Source of the DNA: Sphingobacterium sp. JB170
GTDB taxonomy: Bacteria; Bacteroidota; Bacteroidia; Sphingobacteriales; Sphingobacteriaceae
Length of the DNA stretch: 64,000 nucleotides
Reading direction: 5' to 3'
NCBI RefSeq assembly: GCF_900163865.1
Contig: NZ_FUKU01000014.1
Location: forward strand, 1-64,000
A model generated the notes under the pieces. That model ran no database searches. It was not told where the DNA came from and was given only the letters and a program-made list of their open reading frames with translations. Each line of letters opens with the position of its first letter. The stretch's first letter is position 1. This document shows, piece by piece, positions 45,878-54,915 of the stretch. The position numbers and the translations under genes are program-made.

Positions 45878-47353
45878 ATGGAAAACAATCTTGTTCTTTA
45901 TAATACTTTAACTCGAAAAAAAGAAAAATTTAAACCGCTTAACGAACCGTTCGTCGGTATGTATGTATGCGGACCTACAGTGTACAGTGATGTCCATTTA
46001 GGTAATTGTCGAACTTTTGTGTCTTTCGATATGATCTTCCGATACTTACAGCACCTCGGCTATAGAGTGCGTTATGTACGAAATATTACTGATGCGGGGC
46101 ATTTGGAAGGAGATCGAGACGAGGGAGAAGATAAGTTCTCTAAAAAAGCAAAGTTAGAACAGCTCGAGCCCATGGAGATTGTTCAAAAGTACACATTGGG
46201 GTTCCACGACGTTTTACGCCTATTCAATACGTTGCCACCAAGCATTGAGCCGACAGCTACCGGACATATTTCCGAGCAGATCGAGATGGTTCAGCAGATT
46301 ATCGAAAACGGCTATGCGTACGAAAGAAACGGTACCGTATACTTTGACGTTGATAAATATACAAACGCGTATGATTATACGATATTGACTAATCGGAAGC
46401 TTGATGACCTGTTGAACAATACCCGAGAATTGGGGGGACAGGATGAGAAGCAAGGTCGATTGGATTTTGCTTTGTGGATTAAAGCTAAGCCAGAACATAT
46501 CATGCGCTGGCCATCTCCTTGGAGTATAGGATTCCCAGGTTGGCATATCGAATGTTCTGCCATGAGTAATAAATACCTAGGAGCACAGTTTGATATCCAC
46601 GGAGGTGGCATGGATTTGGCCGCTACGCACCATACTAATGAAATTGCACAGTCCGAGGCATGCAATCACGTACAACCGGCACAGTACTGGATGCACACCA
46701 ATATGCTAACGGTCAATGGAGCCCGGATGTCGAAATCTGCTGGGAACGGCTTTTTGCCTCATGAGTTATTTACCGGTGAGCACAAGTTACTCACTCAGGG
46801 TTTTTCACCAATGGCTGTTCGCTTTTTTATGATGCAGGCGCATTATCGGAGTACGCTTGACTTTTCGAATGAAGCATTGATTGCCGCGGACAAAGGCTAT
46901 AAACGACTGATGACGGCTATTGAATTACTAGAAAAGGTTAGGCCCAACAGCGAAAAAGCAAGCAGCGAATTCGAAATAAATAAATTCAAAACACGTTGCT
47001 ACGCAGCAATGGATGACGACTTTAACACCCCCGTATTAATAGCAGAGCTTTTCGAAGCTGTTCGATATATAAACGCGGCGTATGACGGCAAGGCTACCAT
47101 TGATGCAGATACGATTTCTGCATTGAAGGATTCTATGCATATTTTTGTTTCGGATATTTTGGGATTAGATGCGTCCGCAGAGACCACTTCAACAGATAAT
47201 GTTGACGATCTGATGCAAATTATTATCAAAATCAGAAATGAAGCAAAGAAAAATAAAGATTTTACTACATCGGATCGTATTCGTGAAAGCCTTAATGCAA
47301 TCGGTATTAAATTAAAAGATAGCAAGGATGACACACTTTGGAATAAGATTTGA
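45878..47353 (+). CDS. cysS: cysteine--tRNA ligase
   Basis: 491 residues. The HIGH-type motif region CGPTVYSDVHLGNCRTF (~31-47) has zinc ligand Cys at 31. The further zinc ligands fall in FPGWHIECSAMS and the AATHHTNEIAQSEA block. The KMSKS loop is ARMSKSAGNG (~284-293), and the helical DALR domain is C-terminal. Complete. Confidence 0.97.
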   Translation: MENNLVLYNTLTRKKEKFKPLNEPFVGMYVCGPTVYSDVHLGNCRTFVSFDMIFRYLQHLGYRVRYVRNITDAGHLEGDRDEGEDKFSKKAKLEQLEPMEIVQKYTLGFHDVLRLFNTLPPSIEPTATGHISEQIEMVQQIIENGYAYERNGTVYFDVDKYTNAYDYTILTNRKLDDLLNNTRELGGQDEKQGRLDFALWIKAKPEHIMRWPSPWSIGFPGWHIECSAMSNKYLGAQFDIHGGGMDLAATHHTNEIAQSEACNHVQPAQYWMHTNMLTVNGARMSKSAGNGFLPHELFTGEHKLLTQGFSPMAVRFFMMQAHYRSTLDFSNEALIAADKGYKRLMTAIELLEKVRPNSEKASSEFEINKFKTRCYAAMDDDFNTPVLIAELFEAVRYINAAYDGKATIDADTISALKDSMHIFVSDILGLDASAETTSTDNVDDLMQIIIKIRNEAKKNKDFTTSDRIRESLNAIGIKLKDSKDDTLWNKI

Positions 47354-47376
47354 GCGTAAGACGCAAATTGAATTAA

Positions 47377-48243
47377 ATGAAGTTTAACAAAAACAAATTG
47401 CCGCTTTTCTTGTTTTGCACAATGCTGTTTTTACAGGCATCTGCGCAATTACCCGATAAAGTTGGAAGTCTTATTACCGCGGATCGTAATGCCGCTAATC
47501 TCTCTAAAAACACGAACCCACATGAGGCGCTTATGTCTATTGTGGATAAAAGTTCGACGCTATACGTCCCTTCACCTGTCAATGCATTAGATTATTTGAA
47601 TAACCGGCCAAACATTCCTGATGTGATGAGCTGGTCGCCAAATTTTGCCCTCGTGTCAAAAAGTTTGGAATGGGGGGTCACTTCTGGTCGCATGGAGTTT
47701 CAAAAGATAGGTGTAATAAAAAGATACGGTCAATACTTAACGATCTGGAATCGGGATAAGAAAGGCAATTGGAAAATTCACCTACGGGCAGAAGTGGAAA
47801 ATTTTGGTAAAGGTCCCAAATCCGATTTCATATTTTATGAGCCCGATGATTCTTGGTATCTAAAGCACCGCTCGAAAGTACGTTTACAGCAGCGAGAAGA
47901 AGTTGTTACTCAAAGTGACGAACTATTTTCAACGATACTAAAAGCAAACAATGAGACCGCGTTCAATGAATTTCTGTCCGATGATGTGCGGTATTATTAT
48001 CCTTGGGAAGAGGAAATTGAAGGAAAGAAGAATGTTCTGGCTTTTCTGAAGAAAAAGCGTATCGAAATAACGACAGACCCCACTGGGGTCGGCCGCGCTT
48101 ATAGCGGGGAATATGCATATACGTCAGGTACCGCTACTGTTCGATCTAAGGAGAAGGTTGTGAAATTTAATTATATCCGCGTTTGGCAGCTTAAAGACGA
48201 TTATCAGTGGCGCGTAATGATAGAAATGATGTTCGAGCGCTAG
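47377..48243 (+). CDS. secreted protein with two NTF2-like (SnoaL/DUF4440) domains
   Basis: 288 residues with a signal peptide (KNKLPLFLFCTMLFLQASAQ, ~5-24). Two repeats of the same fold are visible. The first ends in YLTIWNRDKKGNWKIHLRAE (~119-138) and the second in YIRVWQLKDDYQWRVMIEMM (~267-286), the typical closing strands of DUF4440-type domains. Such domains are periplasmic or ligand-binding with no assured catalysis. It follows cysS by 23 bases and is closed by a strong terminator. Function unknown. Confidence 0.75.
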   Translation: MKFNKNKLPLFLFCTMLFLQASAQLPDKVGSLITADRNAANLSKNTNPHEALMSIVDKSSTLYVPSPVNALDYLNNRPNIPDVMSWSPNFALVSKSLEWGVTSGRMEFQKIGVIKRYGQYLTIWNRDKKGNWKIHLRAEVENFGKGPKSDFIFYEPDDSWYLKHRSKVRLQQREEVVTQSDELFSTILKANNETAFNEFLSDDVRYYYPWEEEIEGKKNVLAFLKKKRIEITTDPTGVGRAYSGEYAYTSGTATVRSKEKVVKFNYIRVWQLKDDYQWRVMIEMMFER

Positions 48244-48273
48244 CGGTAAAACTGCTTGTACGATTTTAAAGAT

Positions 48274-48317
48274 AAAAAGTGCCTTTGTATATGAGAATTA
48301 CAAAGGCACTTTTTTTT
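48274..48317 (+). terminator. terminator after the der-cysS operon
   Basis: A perfect 15-bp stem (48274-48288 with 48300-48314) with a T-run of eight in and after its end. It closes the plus-strand group der, cysS and the NTF2-like gene. Confidence 0.9.
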
Positions 48318-48526
48318 GCAGGCAATATTCACTTACTCCCTTTAATAATTTTATTGCTCGTGGGGTATAGTTATCTGAGCGCTCAAAGGTTTATATCTTC
48401 TGACGTTTAGGAGCGATATGTTATCCGTTTATTTGGGTTGTCCGCGCTCTGAGAGTAGGGCATGCTAGCATCACGCTACGGCATGAGCTAGCGCGCTAAT
48501 TCGGTTTCAGGGTGATGAAGGGATAT

Positions 48527-48579
48527 AGCACATAAAAAAACTCCTCTTTGGCTGCCAAAGAGGAGTTTTTTTATGTGCT
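48527..48579. terminator. 25-bp perfect inverted repeat, terminator of surA
   Basis: 48527-48551 and 48555-48579 are exact inverted copies with a 3-base loop. Seven A and seven T lie within the arms, so a CTCCTCTTTGG core hairpin is flanked by A/T tracts in both directions. It lies 18 bases beyond the surA stop and terminates leftward transcription; it would also stop readthrough from the left. Bases 48318-48526 hold no gene. Confidence 0.9.
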
Positions 48580-48597
48580 GCTTGTAGCAGCTTAAAA

Positions 48598-49977
48598 CTA
48601 GTTTGTCGCAAGTGAGTCATCGCCCTCTTTCGAGAGCCAAATTTTGAGCTCATCACATTGATAGAAGTCTTCATTGATATCGATGAATGTGTTTTCTTTT
48701 CGCTCCTGAAACCATTCACTTAGCTCGCGATTGATCTTATCTTGTGTAGCGGCCTCTTGGATTTTGGCAAAATCCTGTTCCATATTCGCTTTGTGCGGTG
48801 CGATACGAGATTTGAGATACATGAATTTATATTGCTCGTTTCCCGTGCGATCCTTCGAGATAAAAGACTTTGAATATTCACCAACTTTTAAAGGGTCTAT
48901 AGCAGTAAATGATTCACGATCGAGCTGATCCATCGGGATCAAACTTGAACCGTCTTGAGGGTTACGAACCATACCTCCCGAGTACTTTGTTTCTTCACTT
49001 TCAGAGTACAGCGAAGCAGCAGCGTGAAAGCTTAATTTTCCGGACGTTACCTTCTCGTAGATACTGTCAATTTTAAGTTTAGCACGGTCTAGACTAGCGC
49101 TTGTGGGTTTAGCTTGTATTAATATATGACGAACATTAACCTCTTCACCACGACGCTGTAGCACTTGCATAAAGTGGAATCCGTATTTTGTTTCGAATAC
49201 CGGTGAAATGTCGCCTTCTTTTAATTTGAACGCCATTGCCGAGAACTCTTTAACATAATTACTACGAGTTGCGAACCCAAGTTCTCCACCGGCAACCGCT
49301 GAGCCACGATCTTCGGAGTACAAGCGCGCTACGGTTCCAAAATCGGATCCGTCCAACACCTGTTTTCTGTATCCTTCTGCTTTTATTCTATATTGTTCTT
49401 TTTCTTCTTTGGTAAGAACGGGGTTGACGACTACCTCACCGATCTCCACCTCGGTATTAAAGTAAGGTAAGCTATCTTGGTTGAGGGATTCGAAATAGCC
49501 TTTCACTTCTTGAGGTGTCACATTGATCGCGGACTGGATGGTCATCTGCATGCGATGTGCTTTCAGCTGTTCAGCGATGTTCGGCCGCATTTCCTCTTTA
49601 TATTGGAGTAAAGAACGGTTTAAAAATTCTTCCAGACGATCCTTCCCTCCTGCTTGACGAACCATGGATTGCATCCTGCGGTTCAAATCATCGTCGACTT
49701 CGGATTCAGAGACTTCAATTGAGTCAATTATGGCCTGCTGAGAAAGTAGTTTCTGGGTAACGAGCTGCTGCAACATGTAACATTTTACATTTTCATCAGC
49801 TGGTTGCCCCTGTACTAAATATTCTGCATATTGTTTTTCAACATCAGACTGGAGAATAACACTTGAACCTACTGTTGCTACAACGCGATCAACTAATTTT
49901 CCTTGACCGTTTACTGTTTGAAAGCAGCAAATCGTAGCGATCATTGCACCAACTATATATATATATTTTCTCATCAT
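48598..49977 (-). CDS. SurA-type periplasmic peptidyl-prolyl isomerase / chaperone
   Basis: 459 residues. Signal peptide ~1-24 (MMRKYIYIVGAMIATICC...VNGQ). The N-terminal SurA domain starts VDRVVATVGSSVILQSDVEK (~29-48). Two parvulin (PpiC) domains follow: one includes LYSEDRGSAVAGGELGFATR (~215-240) and ends GFHFMQVLQRRG, and the second is ~280-385 (VRHILIQAKPTS...YSESEETKYSGGM). It probably assists outer-membrane protein folding. A TAATTTTG on the minus strand (50000-50007) could be its -7 box. Single gene. Confidence 0.9.
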   Translation of the reverse strand: MMRKYIYIVGAMIATICCFQTVNGQGKLVDRVVATVGSSVILQSDVEKQYAEYLVQGQPADENVKCYMLQQLVTQKLLSQQAIIDSIEVSESEVDDDLNRRMQSMVRQAGGKDRLEEFLNRSLLQYKEEMRPNIAEQLKAHRMQMTIQSAINVTPQEVKGYFESLNQDSLPYFNTEVEIGEVVVNPVLTKEEKEQYRIKAEGYRKQVLDGSDFGTVARLYSEDRGSAVAGGELGFATRSNYVKEFSAMAFKLKEGDISPVFETKYGFHFMQVLQRRGEEVNVRHILIQAKPTSASLDRAKLKIDSIYEKVTSGKLSFHAAASLYSESEETKYSGGMVRNPQDGSSLIPMDQLDRESFTAIDPLKVGEYSKSFISKDRTGNEQYKFMYLKSRIAPHKANMEQDFAKIQEAATQDKINRELSEWFQERKENTFIDINEDFYQCDELKIWLSKEGDDSLATN

Positions 49978-50256
49978 TTATCTTCTTCTTTTCTCCTCGC
50001 AAAATTACTAGAAATAATGGAATTTTCTTTCGCTAATTTTGTAATCCTTCAATGGAGCCAAATGTACTAAATCTTTGCGCGCTAAAATATTAAAAACATA
50101 TTTATATGACGTTACTTTAACGATATTTAACGTGTTTTTGCCTCAAATGATCATTGTCGGACCTTTGGAATTTTTGTTGGTATTATAATTGGTTAATTAT
50201 TTCTTACATTGGAGTTTATTAGATGGGAAATACGTAAAACATCAACAAAAAGCAAT

Positions 50257-51351
50257 ATGAAATCAATTTTAACTTTGTTAATCGGATGCTTATATTTTAG
50301 TGCCATGGCACAAGAGATTCCGATGTTTGTGGGTACTTATACCAACAAAGGAAGTCAGGGTATATATTTTTACCGGTTCGACCTCCGCTCGGGCGAGGCC
50401 ACCCTTTATTCCAATACCGCTAGTGAGGACCCTTCCTTCCTTGCGCGTTCAGCAGATGGGAAGACGCTGTATGCAGTCAATGAAAAAGGCGACAGCACGG
50501 CAGGTATTTCGGCATACCGTTTTAACGATGATGCACTTTCATTTTTGAATGCATTGCCCGCTGGAGGAAGTTATCCATGCCATGTTGCGGTTGCCAAACG
50601 TTATCCCATAGCGGTAGTTTCGAATTATGGTGGCGGTTCGCTCGCTGTTTTTAGTGTTGAGGAAAATGGGGCCCTTGGCGAAAGGGTTCAATTGATTCAA
50701 CAGAACGGATCGGGGCCTGATAGTACACGACAAGAATCTTCACATGTGCATTCTGCATTTTTTACGCCCGATGAGAAATTTGTATATGTACAAAATTTAG
50801 GTACCGATAAGGTGACGATTTATCGAGTAGAAAAAACTGATAACTCGTTTTCCCTTGTGGAAGACGACGTAATTAGCACACCAGCAGGTGGTGGTCCGCG
50901 TCACGTCACATTTGACAACAAGACAAAGAATCTGTATGTTCTTCTAGAGATGGGGGGGATGATTGCGCATTATAAGAAGGACAAGAAAACATGGACGCTT
51001 GTGGATACTGTATCGATTAATGAGGAAGATTTTGAGGGGGAAAATGGTTCCGCTGAAATTAAGCTTTCACCCGATGGTAATTTTCTATACGCCAGTAATC
51101 GTGGAGATGCAAACAGCATCGCTCAATTTTCAGTAGACAAAGAGGGTGCGCTGCATCAACAGTATGTGTATTCGACTGGAGGCCAGGGACCGCGTAATTT
51201 TAATATTACGCCCGACGGACGCTACATCCTTGTCGCTAATCAAAATTCAGACAACATTGTCGTGTTTCAACGAGATATTGAAACAGGCGTATTGACCGAT
51301 ATTGAAAAGAATATCGAAATAGCCTCGCCCGCATGTATCGTCTTTAAATAG
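50257..51351 (+). CDS. exported lactonase-family beta-propeller (6-phosphogluconolactonase/Pgl-like)
   Basis: I start it at ATG 50257, which gives the signal peptide MKSILTLLIGCLYFSAMAQ; the upstream TTG at 50209 adds nothing plausible. 364 residues. The seven-bladed-propeller repeats appear as MFVGTYTNKGSQGIYFYRFD, FLARSADGKTLYAVNE, VHSAFFTPDEKFVYVQNLG, KLSPDGNFLYASNRGD and FNITPDGRYILVANQNS. The family (Pfam Lactonase) includes 6-phosphogluconolactonase, but an exported copy cannot act on the cytoplasmic sugar phosphate, so another lactone is likely. Confidence 0.88.
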   Translation: MKSILTLLIGCLYFSAMAQEIPMFVGTYTNKGSQGIYFYRFDLRSGEATLYSNTASEDPSFLARSADGKTLYAVNEKGDSTAGISAYRFNDDALSFLNALPAGGSYPCHVAVAKRYPIAVVSNYGGGSLAVFSVEENGALGERVQLIQQNGSGPDSTRQESSHVHSAFFTPDEKFVYVQNLGTDKVTIYRVEKTDNSFSLVEDDVISTPAGGGPRHVTFDNKTKNLYVLLEMGGMIAHYKKDKKTWTLVDTVSINEEDFEGENGSAEIKLSPDGNFLYASNRGDANSIAQFSVDKEGALHQQYVYSTGGQGPRNFNITPDGRYILVANQNSDNIVVFQRDIETGVLTDIEKNIEIASPACIVFK

Positions 51352-51398
51352 TAGCATTAAAAATATTAGAATAGTCAAAAAGCGAGACCGTTTTTCGA

Positions 51399-51821
51399 CT
51401 ATTTCGTTTCTTCCTCGGTGGTAGCAATATTCGAGTCGTTATCGGATGCGGTGGGAGGTATTTTATCAGGGTTACTCTCAAGTTTGTGCGTATCTTCATT
51501 ATACATCCCGTTTAGTTCATCGACTATAGTACCTTTCCATAAAGGCGTATCCGTAAAATAAGCAGCACGTCCAATCATATGGGCGGCAACAGGCGCGGTG
51601 ATGACAAGAAAAAAGAGGATGGCAATCGCTTTGGTCGTTACCGAAACATCGGGAAACATTATCGCTGCACATATTAATAGTAATCCAACCCCGAGGGTGG
51701 AGGCTTTCACTGTTACCGATAGGCGTAGGTAAAAGTCCGGCATCCGAAGAATTCCAATGGATGCAAATAAAATGGATAGCGCACCAACAGTGCTTAAAAT
51801 AGCTAAAATTACCTCAATCAT
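51399..51821 (-). CDS. mrpG: Mrp Na+/H+ antiporter subunit G
   Basis: 140 residues with three TM helices (~5-22, ~38-60, ~68-90) and the family phrase GILRMPDFYLRLSVTVKAST (~23-42). The C-terminal tail is longer and acidic (residues ~100-140). Last gene of the mrp operon; its start overlaps mrpF by 8 bases. Confidence 0.93.
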   Translation of the reverse strand: MIEVILAILSTVGALSILFASIGILRMPDFYLRLSVTVKASTLGVGLLLICAAIMFPDVSVTTKAIAILFFLVITAPVAAHMIGRAAYFTDTPLWKGTIVDELNGMYNEDTHKLESNPDKIPPTASDNDSNIATTEEETK

Positions 51822-52089
51822 CTTTTTGTTTTTCTATGTAATATGCGAAAGCGACGGTGCCCAAAAAAGCGATCAGTGCCAGAATGATGGCTACATCTAA
51901 CAGTACCTTTTGGTTTGTCCGAATGCTATAGACGGTAATAATCCCCGTGCCAATAGTAATAATGAGATCAAGCGCAATCACCCGATCAACAACTGCGGGT
52001 CCTCGATACAAACGGATAAATACCAACATTACCGAAATGGCAAGGATCGGAAGTATAACGTAGTCAAAATATGCTTCTAGGGTAATCAT
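51814..52089 (-). CDS. mrpF: Mrp Na+/H+ antiporter subunit F
   Basis: 91 residues, three TM helices, with RLYRGPAVVDRVIALDLI (~27-44), the family signature containing a conserved Asp. It overlaps mrpE by 4 bases and mrpG by 8, indicating coupled translation. Confidence 0.94.
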   Translation of the reverse strand: MITLEAYFDYVILPILAISVMLVFIRLYRGPAVVDRVIALDLIITIGTGIITVYSIRTNQKVLLDVAIILALIAFLGTVAFAYYIEKQKDD

Positions 52090-52562
52090 CGTAATATGGA
52101 TAACATTCTTCTCTCTAATCCAGTTTTCGTTTCTTTAACAAATGTCTCTGGATCGGTGAGATACATAACGTGAATATAAATTGTTTTTTTGTCCTCACTA
52201 ACGTCTAATATTAGTGTGCCAGGGGTGAGCGAGAGCATTGTTGTAAGCAAGTTAATCTCGAAATCCGTTTTTGCGCTAAGGGGGTATTTGACGATCCCCG
52301 GTTTAAAAAAGTAACGTGGTGTTACCACGTCGAAGGCTACCTGTATGTTCGCCTTCAATAGTTCATATAAAAAGTAAAAAAGGAAGCTTATAACTTTGGG
52401 GACGCGGTAGAAATAACGTTGATCAGTCTCCGTTCGGCTCATGATCCACAAGACAAAGAATCCCAATAGAAAGCCAAATAGAAAGTTTGTATAATACATC
52501 GAACCTGTCAGGGCTACCCAAATTCCGGAAAGCAAGAGGTTCATTAAAAAATACTTTACCAT
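52086..52562 (-). CDS. mrpE: Mrp Na+/H+ antiporter subunit E
   Basis: 158 residues. N-terminal TM helices (~3-40) are followed by the family region FLYELLKANIQVAFDVVTPR and SLTPGTLILDVSEDKKTIYI (~110-130), then HVMYLTDPE. Lies 8 bases after mrpD and overlaps mrpF. Confidence 0.93.
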   Translation of the reverse strand: MVKYFLMNLLLSGIWVALTGSMYYTNFLFGFLLGFFVLWIMSRTETDQRYFYRVPKVISFLFYFLYELLKANIQVAFDVVTPRYFFKPGIVKYPLSAKTDFEINLLTTMLSLTPGTLILDVSEDKKTIYIHVMYLTDPETFVKETKTGLERRMLSILR

Positions 52563-52570
52563 GCGTTATT

Positions 52571-54076
52571 TTATTTTGTTCCTAATACGGCCTGAACGTA
52601 GGCCGATGTGTCTATTAGTTGTGTGGAAATTCGGTCTGCAACATGTACAATCGTTTCTGCATTGAGTCCAATATATAATGTTGTCAGCGCTAATATCCCA
52701 ATAGGTAATACCATTAATATTTTTCTGTATAACGGCATTGGTTCGAATCGATCATCAATATCTTGCTCATTGTCCGGTTGCTTCCAAAATACTTCGGACC
52801 ACATTTTTGCAATAACATACAGTGTGACAAAGCTACCAACGATTAATCCAAATACGTAAAAATATTGCTCCTGTGTGAATGCTTCTTGGAAAAGATAGAT
52901 TTTAGGCCAAAATCCCGACAGAGGTGGGATCCCGACGAGCGAAAATAAAACGATCGCTATGAGTAGGGTTATTTTTGGATAATCGCGATAAAGTCCACCC
53001 AGCTTTTTCATATCCATCGAGCCACGTAACTGACGAATCAGGCCTGCAATTAGAAATAAATTCGTTTTTACGATGATATCATGGATGAGGTAGAAAATAG
53101 TGCCCATGAGTGCTACCTTAGTGAACATCCCTATACCACCTATCATAAAACCGATGTGACAAACAATTAAGTAGGAAAACAAACGTCGAATATTTGTTTT
53201 GATCAGTGCGCCCATGGCCCCTGTAATGATGGTGAATACGGCGATTGTTAGAAGCAGATTACGGGTGAAGTCATCCGGAATAAAGATTAAGCTAAACACA
53301 CGTAACATCGCATAAATACCTACTTTGGTAAGCAGTCCCCCGAAAGTTGCAGCTACAGCAGACGGCGGGGTATGGTAGGACGATGGTAGCCAGTAATACA
53401 ATGGAAATACGGCCGACTTAATACCAAATCCGACAATGAAGAAACAAGATGTGATACCGATTAAGGATTTGTTTTGTACTTCTTGTATCTTCAGTGATAA
53501 GTCAGCCATATTCAGCGATCCAGTTAAGCCATATAAAATCCCGATTCCTGTTAAAAAGAAAGTCGACGCTAATATATTCATCGCCATATATTTTACGGCC
53601 CCTTCGACCTGTGCCTTTCGGCCGCCAAGTGTCATCAGTACAAAAGAAGAGATGATGATGACCTCGAAGAACACATAAAGGTTGAAAATGTCGCCAGTCA
53701 AAAAAGCGCCATTTAAGCCCATAATCAGGAAATGAAATATGGGGAAATACCCGTAGAGCATCCGTTGACGGCTTAAGCCAACGGAAGAGAAGAGTGATAC
53801 AGACAATGCAGCAATCGAGGTTAACAACACCAGCGTTACACTGAGTGTGTCCGCGACAAAAACAATTCCGAAAGGAGCATCCCAATTTGCGGCATTCATA
53901 GTCAAGATGCCACCTTCATAAACACGGCTGAATAAGCGGATTGCGACAAGAAGGCCGATGATGCTCCCTCCAATACTTAAGTAGCGTTGGGTAATCGTTT
54001 TACGCCAAAAGATCAATTGAATGATAGCGACGAATAACTGGATAAATATGGGCGCCAAAATATGGTTATCTATCAT
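52571..54076 (-). CDS. mrpD: Mrp Na+/H+ antiporter subunit D
   Basis: 501 residues, about 14 TM helices, homologous to complex I antiporter-like subunits. Key features are the TM5 glutamate in NLYVFFEVIIISSFVLMTL (~130-148), the lysine in GFGIKSAVFPLYYWLP (~215-230) and VGIPPLSGFWPKIYL (~380). One of the two proton-channel subunits. Overlaps mrpC by 4 bases. Confidence 0.95.
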   Translation of the reverse strand: MIDNHILAPIFIQLFVAIIQLIFWRKTITQRYLSIGGSIIGLLVAIRLFSRVYEGGILTMNAANWDAPFGIVFVADTLSVTLVLLTSIAALSVSLFSSVGLSRQRMLYGYFPIFHFLIMGLNGAFLTGDIFNLYVFFEVIIISSFVLMTLGGRKAQVEGAVKYMAMNILASTFFLTGIGILYGLTGSLNMADLSLKIQEVQNKSLIGITSCFFIVGFGIKSAVFPLYYWLPSSYHTPPSAVAATFGGLLTKVGIYAMLRVFSLIFIPDDFTRNLLLTIAVFTIITGAMGALIKTNIRRLFSYLIVCHIGFMIGGIGMFTKVALMGTIFYLIHDIIVKTNLFLIAGLIRQLRGSMDMKKLGGLYRDYPKITLLIAIVLFSLVGIPPLSGFWPKIYLFQEAFTQEQYFYVFGLIVGSFVTLYVIAKMWSEVFWKQPDNEQDIDDRFEPMPLYRKILMVLPIGILALTTLYIGLNAETIVHVADRISTQLIDTSAYVQAVLGTK

Positions 54077-54429
54077 ATATCTTCTTCTTCAGGGGTATTT
54101 AGATTGTCTAAGTCATCAGAATCTACTAAAGCGTACACACGCTTCAAGAGCACAATTGCGAAAGATGTAAGGCCGAAGCTTATAACAATTGCCGTTAAGA
54201 TGAGTGCTTGAGGTATAGGATCGGCATATATTTCTTGAAATACTTTATAAGTCTCGTCGATTACGGGGGGGTGCCCCTTGGTTATCTTTCCAACAACAAA
54301 TATTAAAATATTCGTTCCATGCCCCAGTAGCATAATGCCGAGCAGAAGCTTAACCATACTTCTTCGAAGTATAAGGTAGACGCCCGCCGAATACAACAAT
54401 CCTAATACTAAAACTAATAATAATTCCAT
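54073..54429 (-). CDS. mrpC: Mrp Na+/H+ antiporter subunit C
   Basis: 118 residues, three TM helices, NuoK-like. LLGIMLLGHGTNILIFVVGK (~29-48) and DPIPQALILTAIVISFGLTS (~71-90) are the family signatures. It overlaps the neighbouring stop and start codons on both sides. Confidence 0.95.
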   Translation of the reverse strand: MELLLVLVLGLLYSAGVYLILRRSMVKLLLGIMLLGHGTNILIFVVGKITKGHPPVIDETYKVFQEIYADPIPQALILTAIVISFGLTSFAIVLLKRVYALVDSDDLDNLNTPEEEDI

Positions 54430-54839
54430 TATTCTTCGAGTGCTATGGTGAACAGGATGGTTAATACAACACCGATTACGACTAAATAGACACCAAGGTC
54501 AAAAAATATTGCCGTACCTATCATTCCGATGACTGGAATTGGCTCTTCAAGCCACAGTCCAGTCATCGCAGGTAAGCCGAACGCTAATGGAAAAATGACG
54601 CTACAGGCAGCGGTGCCCAAACCGATAGGTATTAATGAAAGCGGTTTATACCGGAGAATCTTCATAGTTGCTTTCGTTCCATTGGCAAAGCTGTGTAAAA
54701 CGAACGCTATTGACGCGACTAATCCCCCGACGAATCCTCCCCCGGGGTAATAATGTCCGCGAAGAAGCAGAAAAACAGAAAACAACAGCAATATTGGAAG
54801 TAGATATCGTGTTGCTGTTTGTAAAATTGCACTTTTCAT
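54429..54839 (-). CDS. mrpB: Mrp Na+/H+ antiporter subunit B
   Basis: 136 residues, four TM helices. [20 protein letters not shown] (~20-39) is the MnhB signature, and [19 protein letters not shown] is near the C-terminus. It is separated from mrpA by 76 bases, the only real gap in the operon. Confidence 0.94.
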   Translation of the reverse strand: MKSAILQTATRYLLPILLLFSVFLLLRGHYYPGGGFVGGLVASIAFVLHSFANGTKATMKILRYKPLSLIPIGLGTAACSVIFPLAFGLPAMTGLWLEEPIPVIGMIGTAIFFDLGVYLVVIGVVLTILFTIALEE

Positions 54840-54915
54840 TGAATGTTTTTTATTATTTGTTTCTCCCCCAAAAAAGGAATGCTCTAATTGTGGTGTTGCC
54901 GTTAAAAATTAGCTG

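Noticed and set aside
48318..48526. Possible gene or repeat between the two terminators
   Set aside because: Only short imperfect palindromes such as those around GCTAGC; no open frame or recognisable element.
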